64,000 nt of DNA from contig OU452205.1 in assembly GCA_911728435.2 (NCBI GenBank), positions 16,436,260 through 16,500,259 of the forward strand, given 5' to 3'. Made by a program: the position numbers and the translations under genes. This document shows positions 1-12,261 of this stretch, one piece after another (the stretch's first letter is position 1; each line of letters starts with the position of its first letter). This DNA comes from Apoderus coryli. Its lineage: Eukaryota > Arthropoda > Insecta > Coleoptera > Attelabidae. The notes under the pieces are model-generated. The model made no database searches. It was not told where the DNA came from and saw nothing but the letters and a program-made list of their open reading frames with translations.

Positions 1-1012
1 ACAATCTCTATTTAGTTATAAGATTATTTTATGATAGCATATTTGATTTTTGTTTGTTAATAATATTCGTGTTGTTTAAAAAAACATCCTTTGTATAAGA
101 TAAGTTTCTAGAATATCCTCTATATTTGAAAATACTGCTGTAAAAAAATAACAGCTTATTATAGAAATCCTTCTCATTAGTCGTGAATCACCCTGATAAT
201 ACTAAGACTGTTCTTGTTTCTAGATTTTTAAAAAATGTAAGTATAGCACAGAAGAATTGAATTCTTTGGGTATACAGATACCCTTAAACCTTAACCCTGA
301 CTCTTACATGAATTCCACTCGCACGAAGGAATATCGTTTTAGACTAGTGGGCAACCTTGAGTTTACACATGATAATATGGCGATTAACCGATTGATTTTG
401 AATCGTAGTGCTGTAGTCGAAATAAAAGTACATTCATACATATAGCATGGTATAAACACGCAACTTTTAATAATTAAAACCATCTCCCTGACGCACATCC
501 ATCCTCCTTCTATTTAGTTAAACAAAATTTATTCCAATAGATACCAAGATCATAAGTAATTAGTATTCATAGAAAAGAATCATACTCATGCGTATATGTG
601 CGAGTATATTTTCTACGTACTTCAACTCACAACTTCAATGCCATTTCATAATTAAAATTCTCTGTTGTCGTTAACTCACCACACCATCATCATCACGTAG
701 GTAGGTACTTTAAATTATAAAACTTTTATATTTTGATGGCCAGGTAGGCATTAAATTAAATTCTGCTCATGTTGGAGACTTTTTATAGCTACATAACTAC
801 GTATACTGTAATATTATATATTATCTTATTAAAGGAATTATACGGGATTTAAGGAGTCTTTTGATAGAGTAGAATTTTCATTTTCCCATGAATTGATGAG
901 CAATTAAATTTTCCTCCTAAAATTATTAATTTTGACAAAGAGATGATTTTTGGCGACATCTATTCATACGGGTAGGAAATGGTCATTGCATGTGAGTTTC
1001 ACACTATAATTT
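1..1012. other. No recognisable gene
   Basis: AT-rich sequence with only short open frames that resemble no family I know. I see no inverted ends, tRNA-like boxes or retroelement motifs. Confidence 0.4.
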
Positions 1013-1165
1013 TTCTACGACTGTTTTAATATACAATAGTCTGCTTTTGAATAAACTAAACATAATACTTTTTAGGAAAATATTTGTTTTTCGAGACTTA
1101 TCTCTACTTGCCCTGTTGGCGTAAGACTAAATACGATGAGTTAAAAGTATTAAATTGACTAGGTG
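1013..1165 (+). repeat. Dispersed repeat, copy 1 (partner at 37549-37672)
   Basis: The stretch beginning TTTTTCTACGACTGTTTTAA and running to the 'TTAAATTGACTAGGTGG' block recurs in the same orientation near 37.55-37.67 kb with small indels. Neither copy has visible coding capacity or inverted ends, so its class is unknown. It could be part of a MITE or SINE family. Confidence 0.7.
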
Positions 1166-1435
1166 GCCTCAACAAATTATTGTTGAGGCCGAAGTTCATT
1201 ACGAGTTAACTTCTCATGATTTTTATATGTTACTGATGGTGGGATGCGCATGCCGAGACATGTTTAACTAACTGATATTCAATTGTGTTCTGAATAAATT
1301 GGAATATTGATTTTGTGGAGGCAGACTCTGGTTTTCTATTGTCGAAAAAGAACAATATTTTTGAAATGCAAATGTTTTTTTATAAAGTCATTTATATGCA
1401 GCTTGTAAATTCATTTGACATTGCATTACCGTTTT

Positions 1436-3610
1436 CCTTACTTCATATAATCAAATCAAATCAAAACATGCTTTATTGTTGTAAATACATAGTATTTGTA
1501 AACAAAGCTCATAAAAAATTGCTATCCTATGCTAACAATAATCACACAGTAATCAAAATCACAGTAATTACAATGGTCAGAACAAACACATAGCAAAGCC
1601 AATACAGAATTAAAATCACTTTTACTCCCAGGTGCTCGCAAAATATTCATATAGATTGTAAAACACATTCTGCTTAAGGCTGTTTGATCAGACTCCAAAT
1701 ATAGGTATAAGGCATTCATAATTGTGCACTTATTTCTTAATCGATTTGAAAAATTCTTTTTGGATCATAGAGAGAACACTTTAACAGAGGTTTATATAGG
1801 AATAAAAATAAAATTTATTTTGAAGTCAATATAAATTGCTAAGAATTTTTTTTAATCCTATATAAACCTCTGTTAAAGTGTTCTCTCTATGATCCAAAAA
1901 GAATTTTTCAAATCGATTAAGAAATAAGTGCAGAATCATGAATGCCTTATACCTATATTTTGAGTCTGATCAAACAGCCTTAAGAAGTGATGTTACAGAC
2001 CCTTTAAAACACAACAAGTTTGAGCTCATTTTAATTTTATTAGGAAGATGGTTAAAAATTTTTATGCTTAAATAAATTAGGGAATTCCTGGTTAATTCCG
2101 TTTGAGGAATCGGCATTGGAATGTCAAACATCTGCCTGGTATTATAGGGTTTGTTGAAAGATCCAAGCTGAGTACCAAATTTTTTATAGATTAAGCAAGC
2201 CGTTTCCAGTATAAAAAGACCACACAATGGTAATATTTTCAAAGTCTTAAATAGAGGCCTACAAGTGTCTCTATTAGTTTTACGACAAACAAATCTTACT
2301 GCTCTCAGATACTGACTGCAGCATCCCCAGAAAGCAATCCCATAACGCAGATGACTATCCACAAGAGAAAAATATGCTAGCGTTGCAGTTTCAAATCAAA
2401 GTTCATTGGCTATAACACTAACCGCGTAACACCCTCTGGCTAGTTTCTGTCTTAAGGCCAATATATGGTCATGAAATCTTAGTAAGCAGTAATCACTAGT
2501 CCAAGAAATTTGATAGAGTTGCTGTTTTGTATTAAAACATAGATTAGTACGCTTGTTTTAGTTTTAACTATTTATTTAACAAACTAAAGAACATATTTAC
2601 AGAATAATAATATAAAAGGGATGTTCACTATACAAAATCTAAAGTCTATCTGTCTTTTTTCTCACTCTCGCGATTCGCATATCGTCGTTGTGGAGGGAAC
2701 CACGATGAAGACCTGCACTATGTAGCACAGGGTCGGCGTAAGGAACGGCTGCGGCAGTTGCTAATCTCCAGTGGTTCATCCCGAATACCAATCTGCTCTG
2801 TACACAAATACTTAAAGCATACTAATTTAGTCTTGCTTACATTTAGGGACAGAAGGTTAGAGTCACACCACCCCTTAATCACCACCAGGTCCTCCGTTAC
2901 TATTGTTGTCAATGAAGCAGGTTCTTTATGAGACCATATAATAGTAGTATCGTCAGCAAATACTGTGAATTGACCTCTTATTGCAAGAGATGAAATGTCG
3001 TTTATGTAGATTAAATGGGACCAAGGACAGAGCCCTCTGGAACTCCATGGGGTATGAGGCACTCGTCAGAGTAAATACCCATCGACCCAACAATCTGTTT
3101 TCTATTCGAATGATCTGAACCAATGCAAAGAAACACCTTGGGAGCCATACCTAAAAAGCTTGCCAAGGAGAATATCATGATTCACGCAGTCGAATGCTTT
3201 GCTAAAGTCACAAAACACGGCCGCGGCCACATCACCACCATTTAAGCTCAAATAGAGTGTCTCCAAAAAGGAAAACATCGCATCACTCGTGCTCACGCCC
3301 TCCCGAAAGCCAAACTCGGACTCACTTAAAATGCCATGCACAGTTAGTAAGTTAATCATTATTTTTCTAACTAACATTTCTAAAATTTTAGAAAGGCATG
3401 GTAAGAGTGCTATAGGACGGTAGTTTGTTGGATCGCTTAGGTCGCCCGCCTTCATTAGGGGCTTCACAAGAGAAACTTTAAAACTTGATGGAAATGTTCC
3501 AGTCTCGAAAGTGACATTTATGGCATACGCCAGAAATGAGAGACTCTCATCGGGCAAACATTGAAAAATTCTAATTGATAATCCATCAATACCGCATGTT
3601 TGCTTGTTCC
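1436..3610 (-). pseudogene. Jockey-like non-LTR retrotransposon, 5'-truncated and broken
   Basis: Read on the minus strand, this gives reverse-transcriptase blocks in the usual order. An AGIDGLS-like start of the RT region lies near 3600. [28 protein letters not shown] and the motif-A block [17 protein letters not shown] follow at 3557-3102. A frame change then leads to a degenerate 'YINDIS' and the catalytic motif FADDTTI at 3062-2718. A C-terminal tail with 'GIAFWG...RAVRFV' and 'HLPNKIK' is at 2362-1970. The 3' end near 1440-1480 carries AATAAA and a TTTGA-rich tail, which suits a jockey-type element. The endonuclease and gag parts are absent. Between 2560 and 2720 there is a foreign-looking segment. 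The element cannot encode an active protein. Confidence 0.85.
1673..1984. repeat. Inverted duplication (two 128-bp arms) inside the Jockey-like element
   Basis: Bases 1673-1800 and 1857-1984 are near-perfect reverse complements separated by a 56-bp AT-rich spacer. The right arm interrupts the C-terminal coding tail ('SLLKAV' then stop), whereas the left arm has the sequence expected to continue it ('NALYLYLES'). It looks like a local inverted copy of the element's own 3' end, not a separate MITE. Confidence 0.8.
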
Positions 3611-4039
3611 TACTTAGGCCTTAGGTGCGCACTATAATAAAATCCTAAACCACAGTGCTATTATAGAGAGCTATTACAAGAATTAGGGGCTCTCTCAATA
3701 TCCATGTTACATCAAGTAGGTACATCCAGTAACTTTATATTCGATACTAGATAAACAACAATAGCATTAATTATTGTGGAAATATAATTAATTTATAGTT
3801 ATGTGCCTTCGCCATAGAGTCAAGAATAACACGTATTCGATTATAGTCAATACAAATAAGATGTTGTGGAAAGTATGTCACCTGAAACGTGTTGTCCTTT
3901 CTTAGTACCTAGTTGCTAATGACAAGAAAATTCGCTTTTTATTGTGAAAAATTTAAATCAGTAATCAGTAACTTGGAAAAAAAGTTTAGGTTTCGATTTT
4001 TTGTAATAAAAACATCACAATTTCCTTGCAAAGTCTCGG

Positions 4040-5990
4040 AAACATCATCTACATTTCAGTGCAGTTCGAGACATTTTCAATGGTAGTGCTACCGATATTC
4101 CCTTCTTTGTCATAAAAAAATCTTCCATCTTCAATATTATATAGGATGATTGTTGATCGATGGTAGGTACATTAGACGATTTTGATAATGCAACACTCGA
4201 TCGGTTGCCACATGGACCAACCCAACTACACCTGAGGGATGTTACTTCGCTGCAAAAAGTTGATAAAGCTACTCGACAACTTACAAACAACAAAGCAGCT
4301 GGCTCTGATGGCATAACTCCTGAGCGTTTTAAAGAAGGAGGACCTGTGATATTGGAACAGTTTCATGTTCCAATAACCTGCCTGCTGAAATGCGAGATGC
4401 CTCAATTGTCACTATATTTAAGAAAGGTCCGTATGTGGAAATTATCGTGATATCTCACTCCTTTCCATCGCCGGAAAGGTTCTTGCAAGAATTTTGTCCA
4501 ATCGTCTTCTCCCACTCTCGGAAGGGTGCTTGCCGGAAACACAATGTGGTTTTAGACCTAACAGGGGTTTACAGCCTACATAATATTCAGTGCCAGGCAA
4601 ATACAGGAAAAGTCACGGAAGCAAAATCGTCCTCTATATATGGGCTTTATAGACCTTGTCAAGAAGTTCGACTCTGTTAACCGTGAGGCTCTGTGGAGAA
4701 TATTGAAGCTCAATGGATATCCCCAGAAATTCATCCGGATACTTCGACTCCATCACGATAATATGAAGGCAGCAGTTCTCAACAACAGCGGACCGGGAGA
4801 AGCCTTTCCAATAACAACTGGCGTCAAGCAGGGTTCTGTCATTGCACCGATTTTGTTTTCGATGTTTGTGGGGACGGTCATTTTACTTGTTAATGCTATC
4901 TACCGGGGGGAATAAAGGTCGTCTACAGCTTTGATGGCGGCGGACTCTTTAACTTTCGTAGACTGCCAGCTGGGACGAAGATCGTATCCACATCAGTCTT
5001 TGAGCTTCAATCCGCGGATGACAACGTTGTCCTAGCTGTTACAGAAGATAATCTTCAATACCTACATACTAAATGCATTTAGCAGCGCATACAGGAGTAT
5101 TGGACTTGAACTAAATATAAAGAAAACACAGAATCTCTACCAGCCTGTACCAAACACTGTGCTGTGCTGTCGCACCACATATTCGAGTTAACGGAGACAG
5201 ACTTCAGAACATCGAGAGTTGCTCTTACCTGGGCAGAATTCTGGCGGCGAACGCACATATCGATTATGAAATTCAGCATCGTATAAGATGGGTAAGTGCA
5301 TCTTTTGGGCGACTGAGGACGAGAGTCGTCGATAATCATAACATCGACGTTCGAACTAAGTTGCGAGTGTAATGCTATTGTAGTTCCTACCCGTACGTAT
5401 AGCTGTGAGTCTTGGACCACTTATCCGAGGAATTTAAAAGACTTAGAGAAGTACCATCAACGATGTCTTAGTAGAATTCTCGGAATCAAATGGCAGGACC
5501 GACGAACAAACATCAACTTTCTGGAGGAAGCTGAATCAACTGGCATTGAGGCGATGATTTTGAGTCACCAGCTGCGTTGGAGTGGCCGCGTAATGCCCAT
5601 GCCAACGGTACGCCGTCCCAAGATAATGCTTTATTCACAGCTTAAGGTCGGCTCTCGAAATCAGGGAGGGCAGCAAAAGAGGTATAAGGATGTTCTTAAG
5701 ACCAACATGTAGAAGTGTGTCTTAGATGTGAAGAACAAGTGGGAGCAGATTGCGAACGACCGACCGAGATGGAGACGTACGATTTACGAGGGTCATCACC
5801 TTTTGAAGAGCAGAGTCGACGACATGAGGATGCAAAGAGACAGCACCGAAAGGAAAGCTAAGGCATCAATGGGGCAGCGCAACTACAACAGCCGGTAAAT
5901 GGTGGTGATTGGGTGTGTCCATTTTATGAGGTTTGCGGCTCAAGGATCGGTCTGTTTAGCCATCTTAGAGTTCACAAGAGAAATTCCTGA
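4040..5990 (+). pseudogene. RTE-like non-LTR retrotransposon remnant
   Basis: Plus-strand pieces in three frames give a reverse transcriptase of the kind often labelled 'craniofacial development protein 2-like'. 'NNKAAGSDGITPERFKEGG' is near 4290, 'AEMRDASIVTIFKK' near 4390 and 'ISLLSIAGKVLARILSNRL' near 4460. The motif-A block 'DLVKKFDSVNREALWRIL' is near 4660 and 'GVKQGSVIAPILFSMF' near 4830. A C-terminal region with 'YHQRCLSRILGIKWQDR' and 'HQLRWSGRV' spans about 5450-5900. The tail includes an HLRVH zinc-finger-like remnant near 5960. Several frameshifts and an in-frame TAG near 5710 break it. The endonuclease half is missing, so the copy is 5'-truncated. Assignment to RTE rather than another clade is from recognition of the family. 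Confidence 0.85.
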
Positions 5991-6417
5991 GTTGGAATAA
6001 TTCATACTCATTAGCGAGTGAATGCTGATGAGACGTTTTTGGAGAAGTAAACATACAAATGTTTCAAAAATTACTAAGGTCAATCCAACCTATCAAACTG
6101 TAATCTTCTCATATTTCTGCCACTTCCTGTATAACCAACTTGATATCGACTTGCTAATTTACAATATGATACCCTGTATATAATTATATTTTTGGATTTG
6201 CTATCTGTTTGGAGTATATTGTCCTAACCCTATCTTCAACCATTAAAATACACATTCTTTTTCATGGCGTTTCGAGAAAAAATTACATTATCAGATCTCT
6301 TCTCTTTTATTGCGGTACTGGCATATTTTTGACAATACTAGCACGAATATTATCTTGTATTATCTATTTAACTTTTATATTACAGGAATTATAGTTAAAT
6401 TTACGTAATAAACATTT

Positions 6418-6485
6418 AAATTGGACAACAACAAAGCAAAACATATCGGAAATAAAGAAACAAATATTTTGTTGTTGCCCAATTT
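6418..6485. repeat. Short hairpin repeat
   Basis: AAATTGGACAACAACAAA and its inverted partner TTTGTTGTTGCCCAATTT close a 68-bp hairpin with one unpaired base per arm. No target duplication is obvious; it may be a tiny MITE. Confidence 0.6.
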
Positions 6486-6489
6486 CCAT

Positions 6490-9038
6490 GTTATTTAGTT
6501 ATTAGTAATTAATAACTAAGCTAAAAAACACATTTGTTAAAAAAGTAATAATATGCTTAATTCTCTGCACTTTTAGCGTTGTTTTTTTTTTTTGGGCCAC
6601 CTTGTATAGTGCTGTATGAGAAGCGTGTCATAGGGGTAATAGTGAAATACGCTTGCCTGCTTATTGTTGTACAAAATCACCTTTTTTATCTAAAATTTTG
6701 CCCCGGTAACAGTTTTCAATTCCCAAACCATTCTTGTTCTGTATATTGATATTAAACTGATTAAAATAACTATTTAAATTCATTACTGCTGCACTAAAAC
6801 ATATTGATTAATGGTCACAGATATTATATTGTAATGTAGAATGTACATATCCATGGTGGCAAATCTGCTTAATTGTAATTTTACAAAACTAATCAAAATG
6901 CTCTGAACGATTTTAAGGAGTTTGGATAATGAATCACCGAGGAATATTTCGAGTTATGAGTTATTTCCGAAATTTCTTTTCAAATATCTAAATATATAGG
7001 ACAGTATGCTGGAAATTAATTAAAATATATATGACTTTCATCAGGATGAACGAATACCACTGCGTGTATGCATTTGATATATTTTATAGCCGGAGTCATT
7101 TTAGACAATACAAAAACTCTTGACCACAAGATAACGTTTCTCGTTATCTAAAAAACTGAGCAGAGAGAGGCATTGTACAATGTACTCTGTCAGAGACTGC
7201 AGTCGCGATGGTGGCCATACGCACGGTGGGGATGCATGGTATTTGTTAATTTCAAAACTGACGCGTCGTTTTTTGCTTTGCTGTCTTGTATTATGGAACC
7301 CTCTGTCATGATAGGCATTCAACCAGCGTAAGTATGGATCTACAGTTTAGCGTGGAATCCGAACCACGGTCCTCGACTGCCATCCGCCAGCACCCACGAC
7401 TATGTAGTTAATAGCGACTTGGCATAGGCAAGTCTACCAACTCGGCCGAAAGCAGCATCCACCTATCCAATCTCTATACGTGCTACCAGGTACTTGACTA
7501 ACATGACCGCACCTTGGTGCGTCGTTGAACACGCGATAAAAATATCCGAATCTCGCTGAAACTGCTGTTAATTACTGCCAGTGCAACGCTTTTACTGTAA
7601 TTTTTAGAATTATCGAATACAATTTAAATTTGATTCAAGTAATCAGTCATGATTTTAGAGAATTTCAAAATAGAGCATACCGTATCCCAAACCAGGATAA
7701 ACCCCAGACCTAGAAAATGGTATATAGATTTTTCCAAAAATACGGTTACTGATTTCTTGTACCCTCTTAACCCTCCGTTAGTTTGGGGGGTCTAACCGAG
7801 CCCAACGGATATTTCTGGAAGTATATCTCAATATCTAACACGCAGAGAGTAGCTGTATTTTAATACTTTTAGAAAAGACTTTGGCGACCGGTGTGTAATT
7901 TTCAACACTCATTGTGAAATTGGACCTTCACAAAGTCCACCACACCTTAAACGGGATTTTTGGTGTACAAATTGGAAAAGGTATCTTAATGTGTCATCCT
8001 TGAGGTATAGTACCTAGGAACACAGCCTGAGGGGCCATATAGAGTAAGTAATGCTGCCCAAGATATTATGGAACAATTAGTTGAACCAACACGGCGAATA
8101 AAACGAAATGTCACCTTCGATAACTAGTTCACTAGATATCCCCTAATGATAAACCTTCTAAAAAACTGGCCAACTGTAGTGTGCCGAGAAAAATTATTTT
8201 AAGTAACAGCTATGCTACTGGAACAAAAAAGTGGAAATATCTTGCACAAAAGGCGTAGGTACTATATATACAAAATATCTCCGATTTATGTAGATGACTT
8301 GCTGTATAAGATTTTGCGTGGCCATAATAATCAATTAATAACCTCAATAAATTTAATAGCATATTTAGGAAGTTGCTAGGTATTCTCGCGTTTTTTATAT
8401 GGTCGAAAAATTTAAAAACCACGTGTTGTCTTTCAATTTAGTGTTTCTTGTTTTTGTTATCATACAATTGAATAAACCTAGTAAAAATCGGATGCATTTT
8501 TAAAGTGTATTTATATCTCTAAAAGTATAAGTAACGGTGATTGTTTCGTTTGTTATTGTTTGGGTCGCTATTGTGAATGGCAGGGTTATAGGGCCATATT
8601 TTTTCGATGGCAGGTCAATGTTATTTGTAAATTTTAAAAAAGTAATTTATTCCCGATTTATGTCGTATATTTCCAAATGCACATAATCCCAATATTCCTG
8701 AAAATTCAATCGGTTTTAAACAAGGTTTCGTAGCCTCCACACTTTAGTATAGTGCGTCAATATTTAAGCGAAGTATTTCCGCCTCGGCCAAACATATGAA
8801 ATTACGTTTATATATTACTAACAATCGTCCGTGTATACTGTTTTGTTACGGCAACTTAAAACAAATCGTGACATGTGCGAGCGTTTCTTCTAAAAAAAAA
8901 AATCAATACAATTTTATCTAAGTTTAGCATGACCATATAATAATAACTATAGATAAGAAGGGTCAGTAAACGCTAAAAACGGCATCGACTCGTCGCAATC
9001 CCAGCCACATTCTGGCCCGCTACTATATATACTATATC
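6490..9038. other. No recognisable gene
   Basis: A terminal-box-like 'CACCTTGTATA' occurs near 6597 and a weak tRNA-like segment near 7340-7460 (listed separately). Otherwise I see no coding or repeat structure. Confidence 0.4.
7345..7455 (-). repeat. Possible tRNA-derived SINE fragment
   Basis: On the minus strand 'GGCCGAGTTGGTAG' resembles a pol III A box and 'GTGGTTCGGATTCC' a B box with one extra base. The boxes are about 80 bases apart, wider than in a normal tRNA. This is weak evidence. Confidence 0.25.
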
Positions 9039-9040
9039 TA

Positions 9041-10473
9041 TACAGGGTGTCCTCTCAATTGGAAAAAAATTTCTGGGGCATATTGAGGAACCATAGACCA
9101 GCAGTTTGAGATAAGAGACTGATGTCCGGAAGTGCATGATTTTCAAAATACAGGTGTCAAAAAAATGTAGGCTACTGACTTTTTTTGAAAATTTTTTAAT
9201 TTATTTAGAAAGCTCAGTTAAAAATACAACTTTTTTGTCACTTGATATTTTTTCGTATCTCTCTCCGTTTTCGAGAAAAATTTTTTATTAAAAACTTTAT
9301 TAAAAGGTTCATTATTATTAGAAAGAAAAACAAGGAGGCTTTGTTACAAATAATTTATTAATAATAGTGGAGCAACTGCGCAAAGTATTCAACATGCATT
9401 TCGATGCATTTTCTGCACCTGTCGAGCCAGGATTCGCGCACCCGAGCAAACACGCCTGGATCGTCCGCGATAGATTCCTCTGCCATCACAACTCTAGCAA
9501 CTAGGTCCTCCTTTGTCGGTACAGGAGTTGCATAGATAAACCGTTCCATTTCGCCCCAAAGAAAAAAGTCCAGGGGGGCCAAGTCCGGCGACCTTGCTGG
9601 CCAAGGGACGCGACCACCTCTACCAATCCACCTGTTGTTGTAGGTTTGGTCGAGGTAACCTCTCACGGTGCGCGCAAAATGCGCTGGACAGCTATCGTGT
9701 TGGAACCAGGCCTCTCTACGCAACTGGAGGGGTAAATCTTCCAGCAGCTCGGGCAGACTATCTCGCAAAAAAACTAGATAGCTATTCCCGTTGAGGTGAT
9801 CAGGTAGAACGTACGGCCCAATCAAATGGTTGCCCAGAAAACCTGCCCAAACATTAACGCCAAACTTCTGCTGATATCCTCTGATGTGCGTAATATGGGG
9901 ATTTTATTCGCTCCACTCGTGGTTATTACGAGGATTGAATGCCTCTAGCTCGAAAATCCTTTTTCATCGCTCGGGAAGATTATACTTATAAAATCAGCGT
10001 TTTCATCCGCTTGACCGAGGAACCACTCGCAGAACTCGAGCCGCCGAGAAGCGGCGTCAGGCAGTAGATGCTGCACCTTTTGAAGTTTAAATGGATGCAT
10101 ATCGTGGATTTTCAATACTCGATGGACAGTACTTTTGCTGCAATCAAGTCGCGACGCAATCTGAAGCCTCCTTGTTTTTCTTTCTAATAATAATGAACCT
10201 TTTAATAAAGTTTTTAATAAAAAATTTTTCTCGAAAACGGAGAGAGATACGAAAAAACATCAAGTGACAAAAAAGTTGTATTTTTAACTGAGATTTCTAA
10301 AAAAAATATAATATTTTAAAAAAAAGTCAGTAACGTACATTTTTTTGTCATTTTTATTCGTGTATTTTGAAAATCATGCACTGCCGGACATCAGTCTCTT
10401 CTCTCAAACTGCTTGTCTATGGTTCCTCAATATGCCCCAGAAGTTTTTTCCAATTGAGACGGGACACCCTGTA
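9041..10473 (-). mobile_element. DD41D mariner-like transposon with long inverted arms
   Basis: The ends read TACAGGGTGTCC on both sides, with TA at the outer edge. The arms are inverted repeats of roughly 290-300 bp (9041-9340 and 10167-10473), differing by scattered mismatches. The left arm runs into the 3' end of the transposase. The right arm is an inverted copy of the same sequence and replaces the 5' end of the gene, so the N-terminal DNA-binding region is missing. It carries one broken transposase. Confidence 0.9.
9358..10167 (-). pseudogene. DD41D mariner-like transposase, N-terminally truncated
   Basis: The minus strand first gives a helix-turn-helix remnant 'RLDCSKSTVHRVLK' followed by 'PFKLQKVQHLLP'. 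A decayed first-aspartate block 'IIFPSDEKGF' follows (normally FTDE). After two stops a clean 155-codon stretch from 9825 holds LTG-like 'VLPDHLNG', the second aspartate in 'FQHDSCPAHF' and the third in 'ARSPDLAPLDFFLWG'. The last two are separated by 41 residues, the DD41D spacing of rosa-type mariners rather than DD34D. The C-terminal 'RCRKCIEMHVEYF' is normal for the group. The DNA would be cut by this enzyme at TA-flanked ends if it were intact. Stops and loss of the N-terminus make it inactive. Confidence 0.88.
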
Positions 10474-12261
10474 TATACTATAAGCTACTATACTATAACT
10501 ATAAGCGGCGGCGAATTGCTTTTAAGACAGAGATAACAAAGGTGCCGACACGAGGTGAAGTAACTGTATATTAAACTGTGGCATGACTTTTGGTCCTCAT
10601 TGTATGTCTGAAAAAAATCGAAGGAAAAACATGAATAAAACTATGAACATCATGATAACAATATTAATTAAATTTAATATTCTATTTATTTTTATTTTAA
10701 GATATTATGGAATTATGCGCCTTGACTATGTGTAAATAACAGTATAAATTTGGTCATTAAAATCAGAATACAATCCGTACAAGTATAATACTTACCTACC
10801 AGTTTTATAGGAACCAGTTGTGTTTACGTATACCTATTTCCAATGTTTTCCGTACCTATGTATACTTAGTACCTGTCTTTTAAAATTTAAGGTATTCCCC
10901 GTGATGCATATTTTAACTACATCATTATAACTAGGCATATTAATTTGGAAAACATACTGAAAATCAGACACGAAATTACACACCCAGATATTTTTACGTT
11001 CTATTACAAATATGATTATTTTATTTTAGTGTAGATATATCTGGTATATGGATATGAATTTAGTTCTTTTTCTAACGTGGAGGAAATTAGTGATACCGGG
11101 CAATATAACAATATTAGGTAAATAAAATATACATAAGCACTATTCTAAAAATAAATTTTTTGGTTGAAATTTAGTATTCAATTATATTTGCGCGTTTGAA
11201 AAACTATAGCCATACTTAATATGTCAACCGAAGATTAGTATTAATAATTAATTTTATTTTTAGTTCCTATTTAACAGACTTATATTATAGAAACTCGAAC
11301 CACAAAAATACACTACCTATTTTGTTAAAATGCTTTTATTTTATCTAAAAGTTACGAGTACAATAATAAATAAATATTTGATACGCTACTTTGAAAGTTA
11401 CATGAACTTTATAATTTCTGAACTTCATCTATCATTTTATAACTGTTGATGATCACTTGATGTGGATCTTATGTTATTCTGTGAAATTTACATGACAATG
11501 TTTATTTAACTTTAGTTATTGAAGACGTGAGTTTATCTAACAAATATTTAAGCTAAGCTTAAGGAACTAGACTTATATTCAGTACCCTTTATGTCATAGA
11601 ACTTGTTTGATATTATTGATAGTCTTTGTTGCTTGCTGATCCTTGTAGAGAAAGGTTTATTTTAACTATACTGTCGTAACAAATTTTGTTATTTTTTGAC
11701 ACAGGGTGGTCTTGGTAAAAACAGTTTAAAGTAAATATTTTCAAATGGAACTTATACGCTTATATGCTGTACCTATACTTATGATTTTGTATTTTGTCTT
11801 ACTTTGCATTAAATATAAAGTAAGTTTGTATTAGATTGTATATTATGTCAAAAATGTGTCGTTTTCTAACTCTTGACAGTTTAGCAAATCTCTACAGCAA
11901 CAAATGTAACGTTGCGTTAATCATGTAGTCCTTTTATTTTACTAACGAAGATTCTTGAAAATGATGATCTCGCAATCTCTACAATAATAGTATAATTTTT
12001 TTCGATTAATGAGACCAATAATTACTGTAAATTTTGTTGTGTCTGACAAAATAATATTGTCTAAAGAAGAATTGTCTCTCTGTGACCAAGTCAAAATAAA
12101 CTCACGGAAGTTGCCTTGTCTTAAAAAGTGCTCGACAACCCTGACTCTAACGCGACTTGGCTGATAGTTTTCACTAGATATATATGGCAAAAAAGTAATG
12201 CCAAAATTTGCATTACTAACAACTTTAATTCTGTGTACAAGTGATTTGAAATATTCGAATT
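10474..12261. other. No recognisable gene
   Basis: AT-rich sequence without coding, tRNA-like or inverted-repeat structure that I can support. The open frame at 11942-12346 crosses the left end of the piggyBac element and is not a gene. Confidence 0.4.

Noticed and set aside
1315..1593. 92-codon plus frame
   Set aside because: Crosses unrelated repeat sequence and the 3' end of the Jockey-like element; no protein-like pattern.
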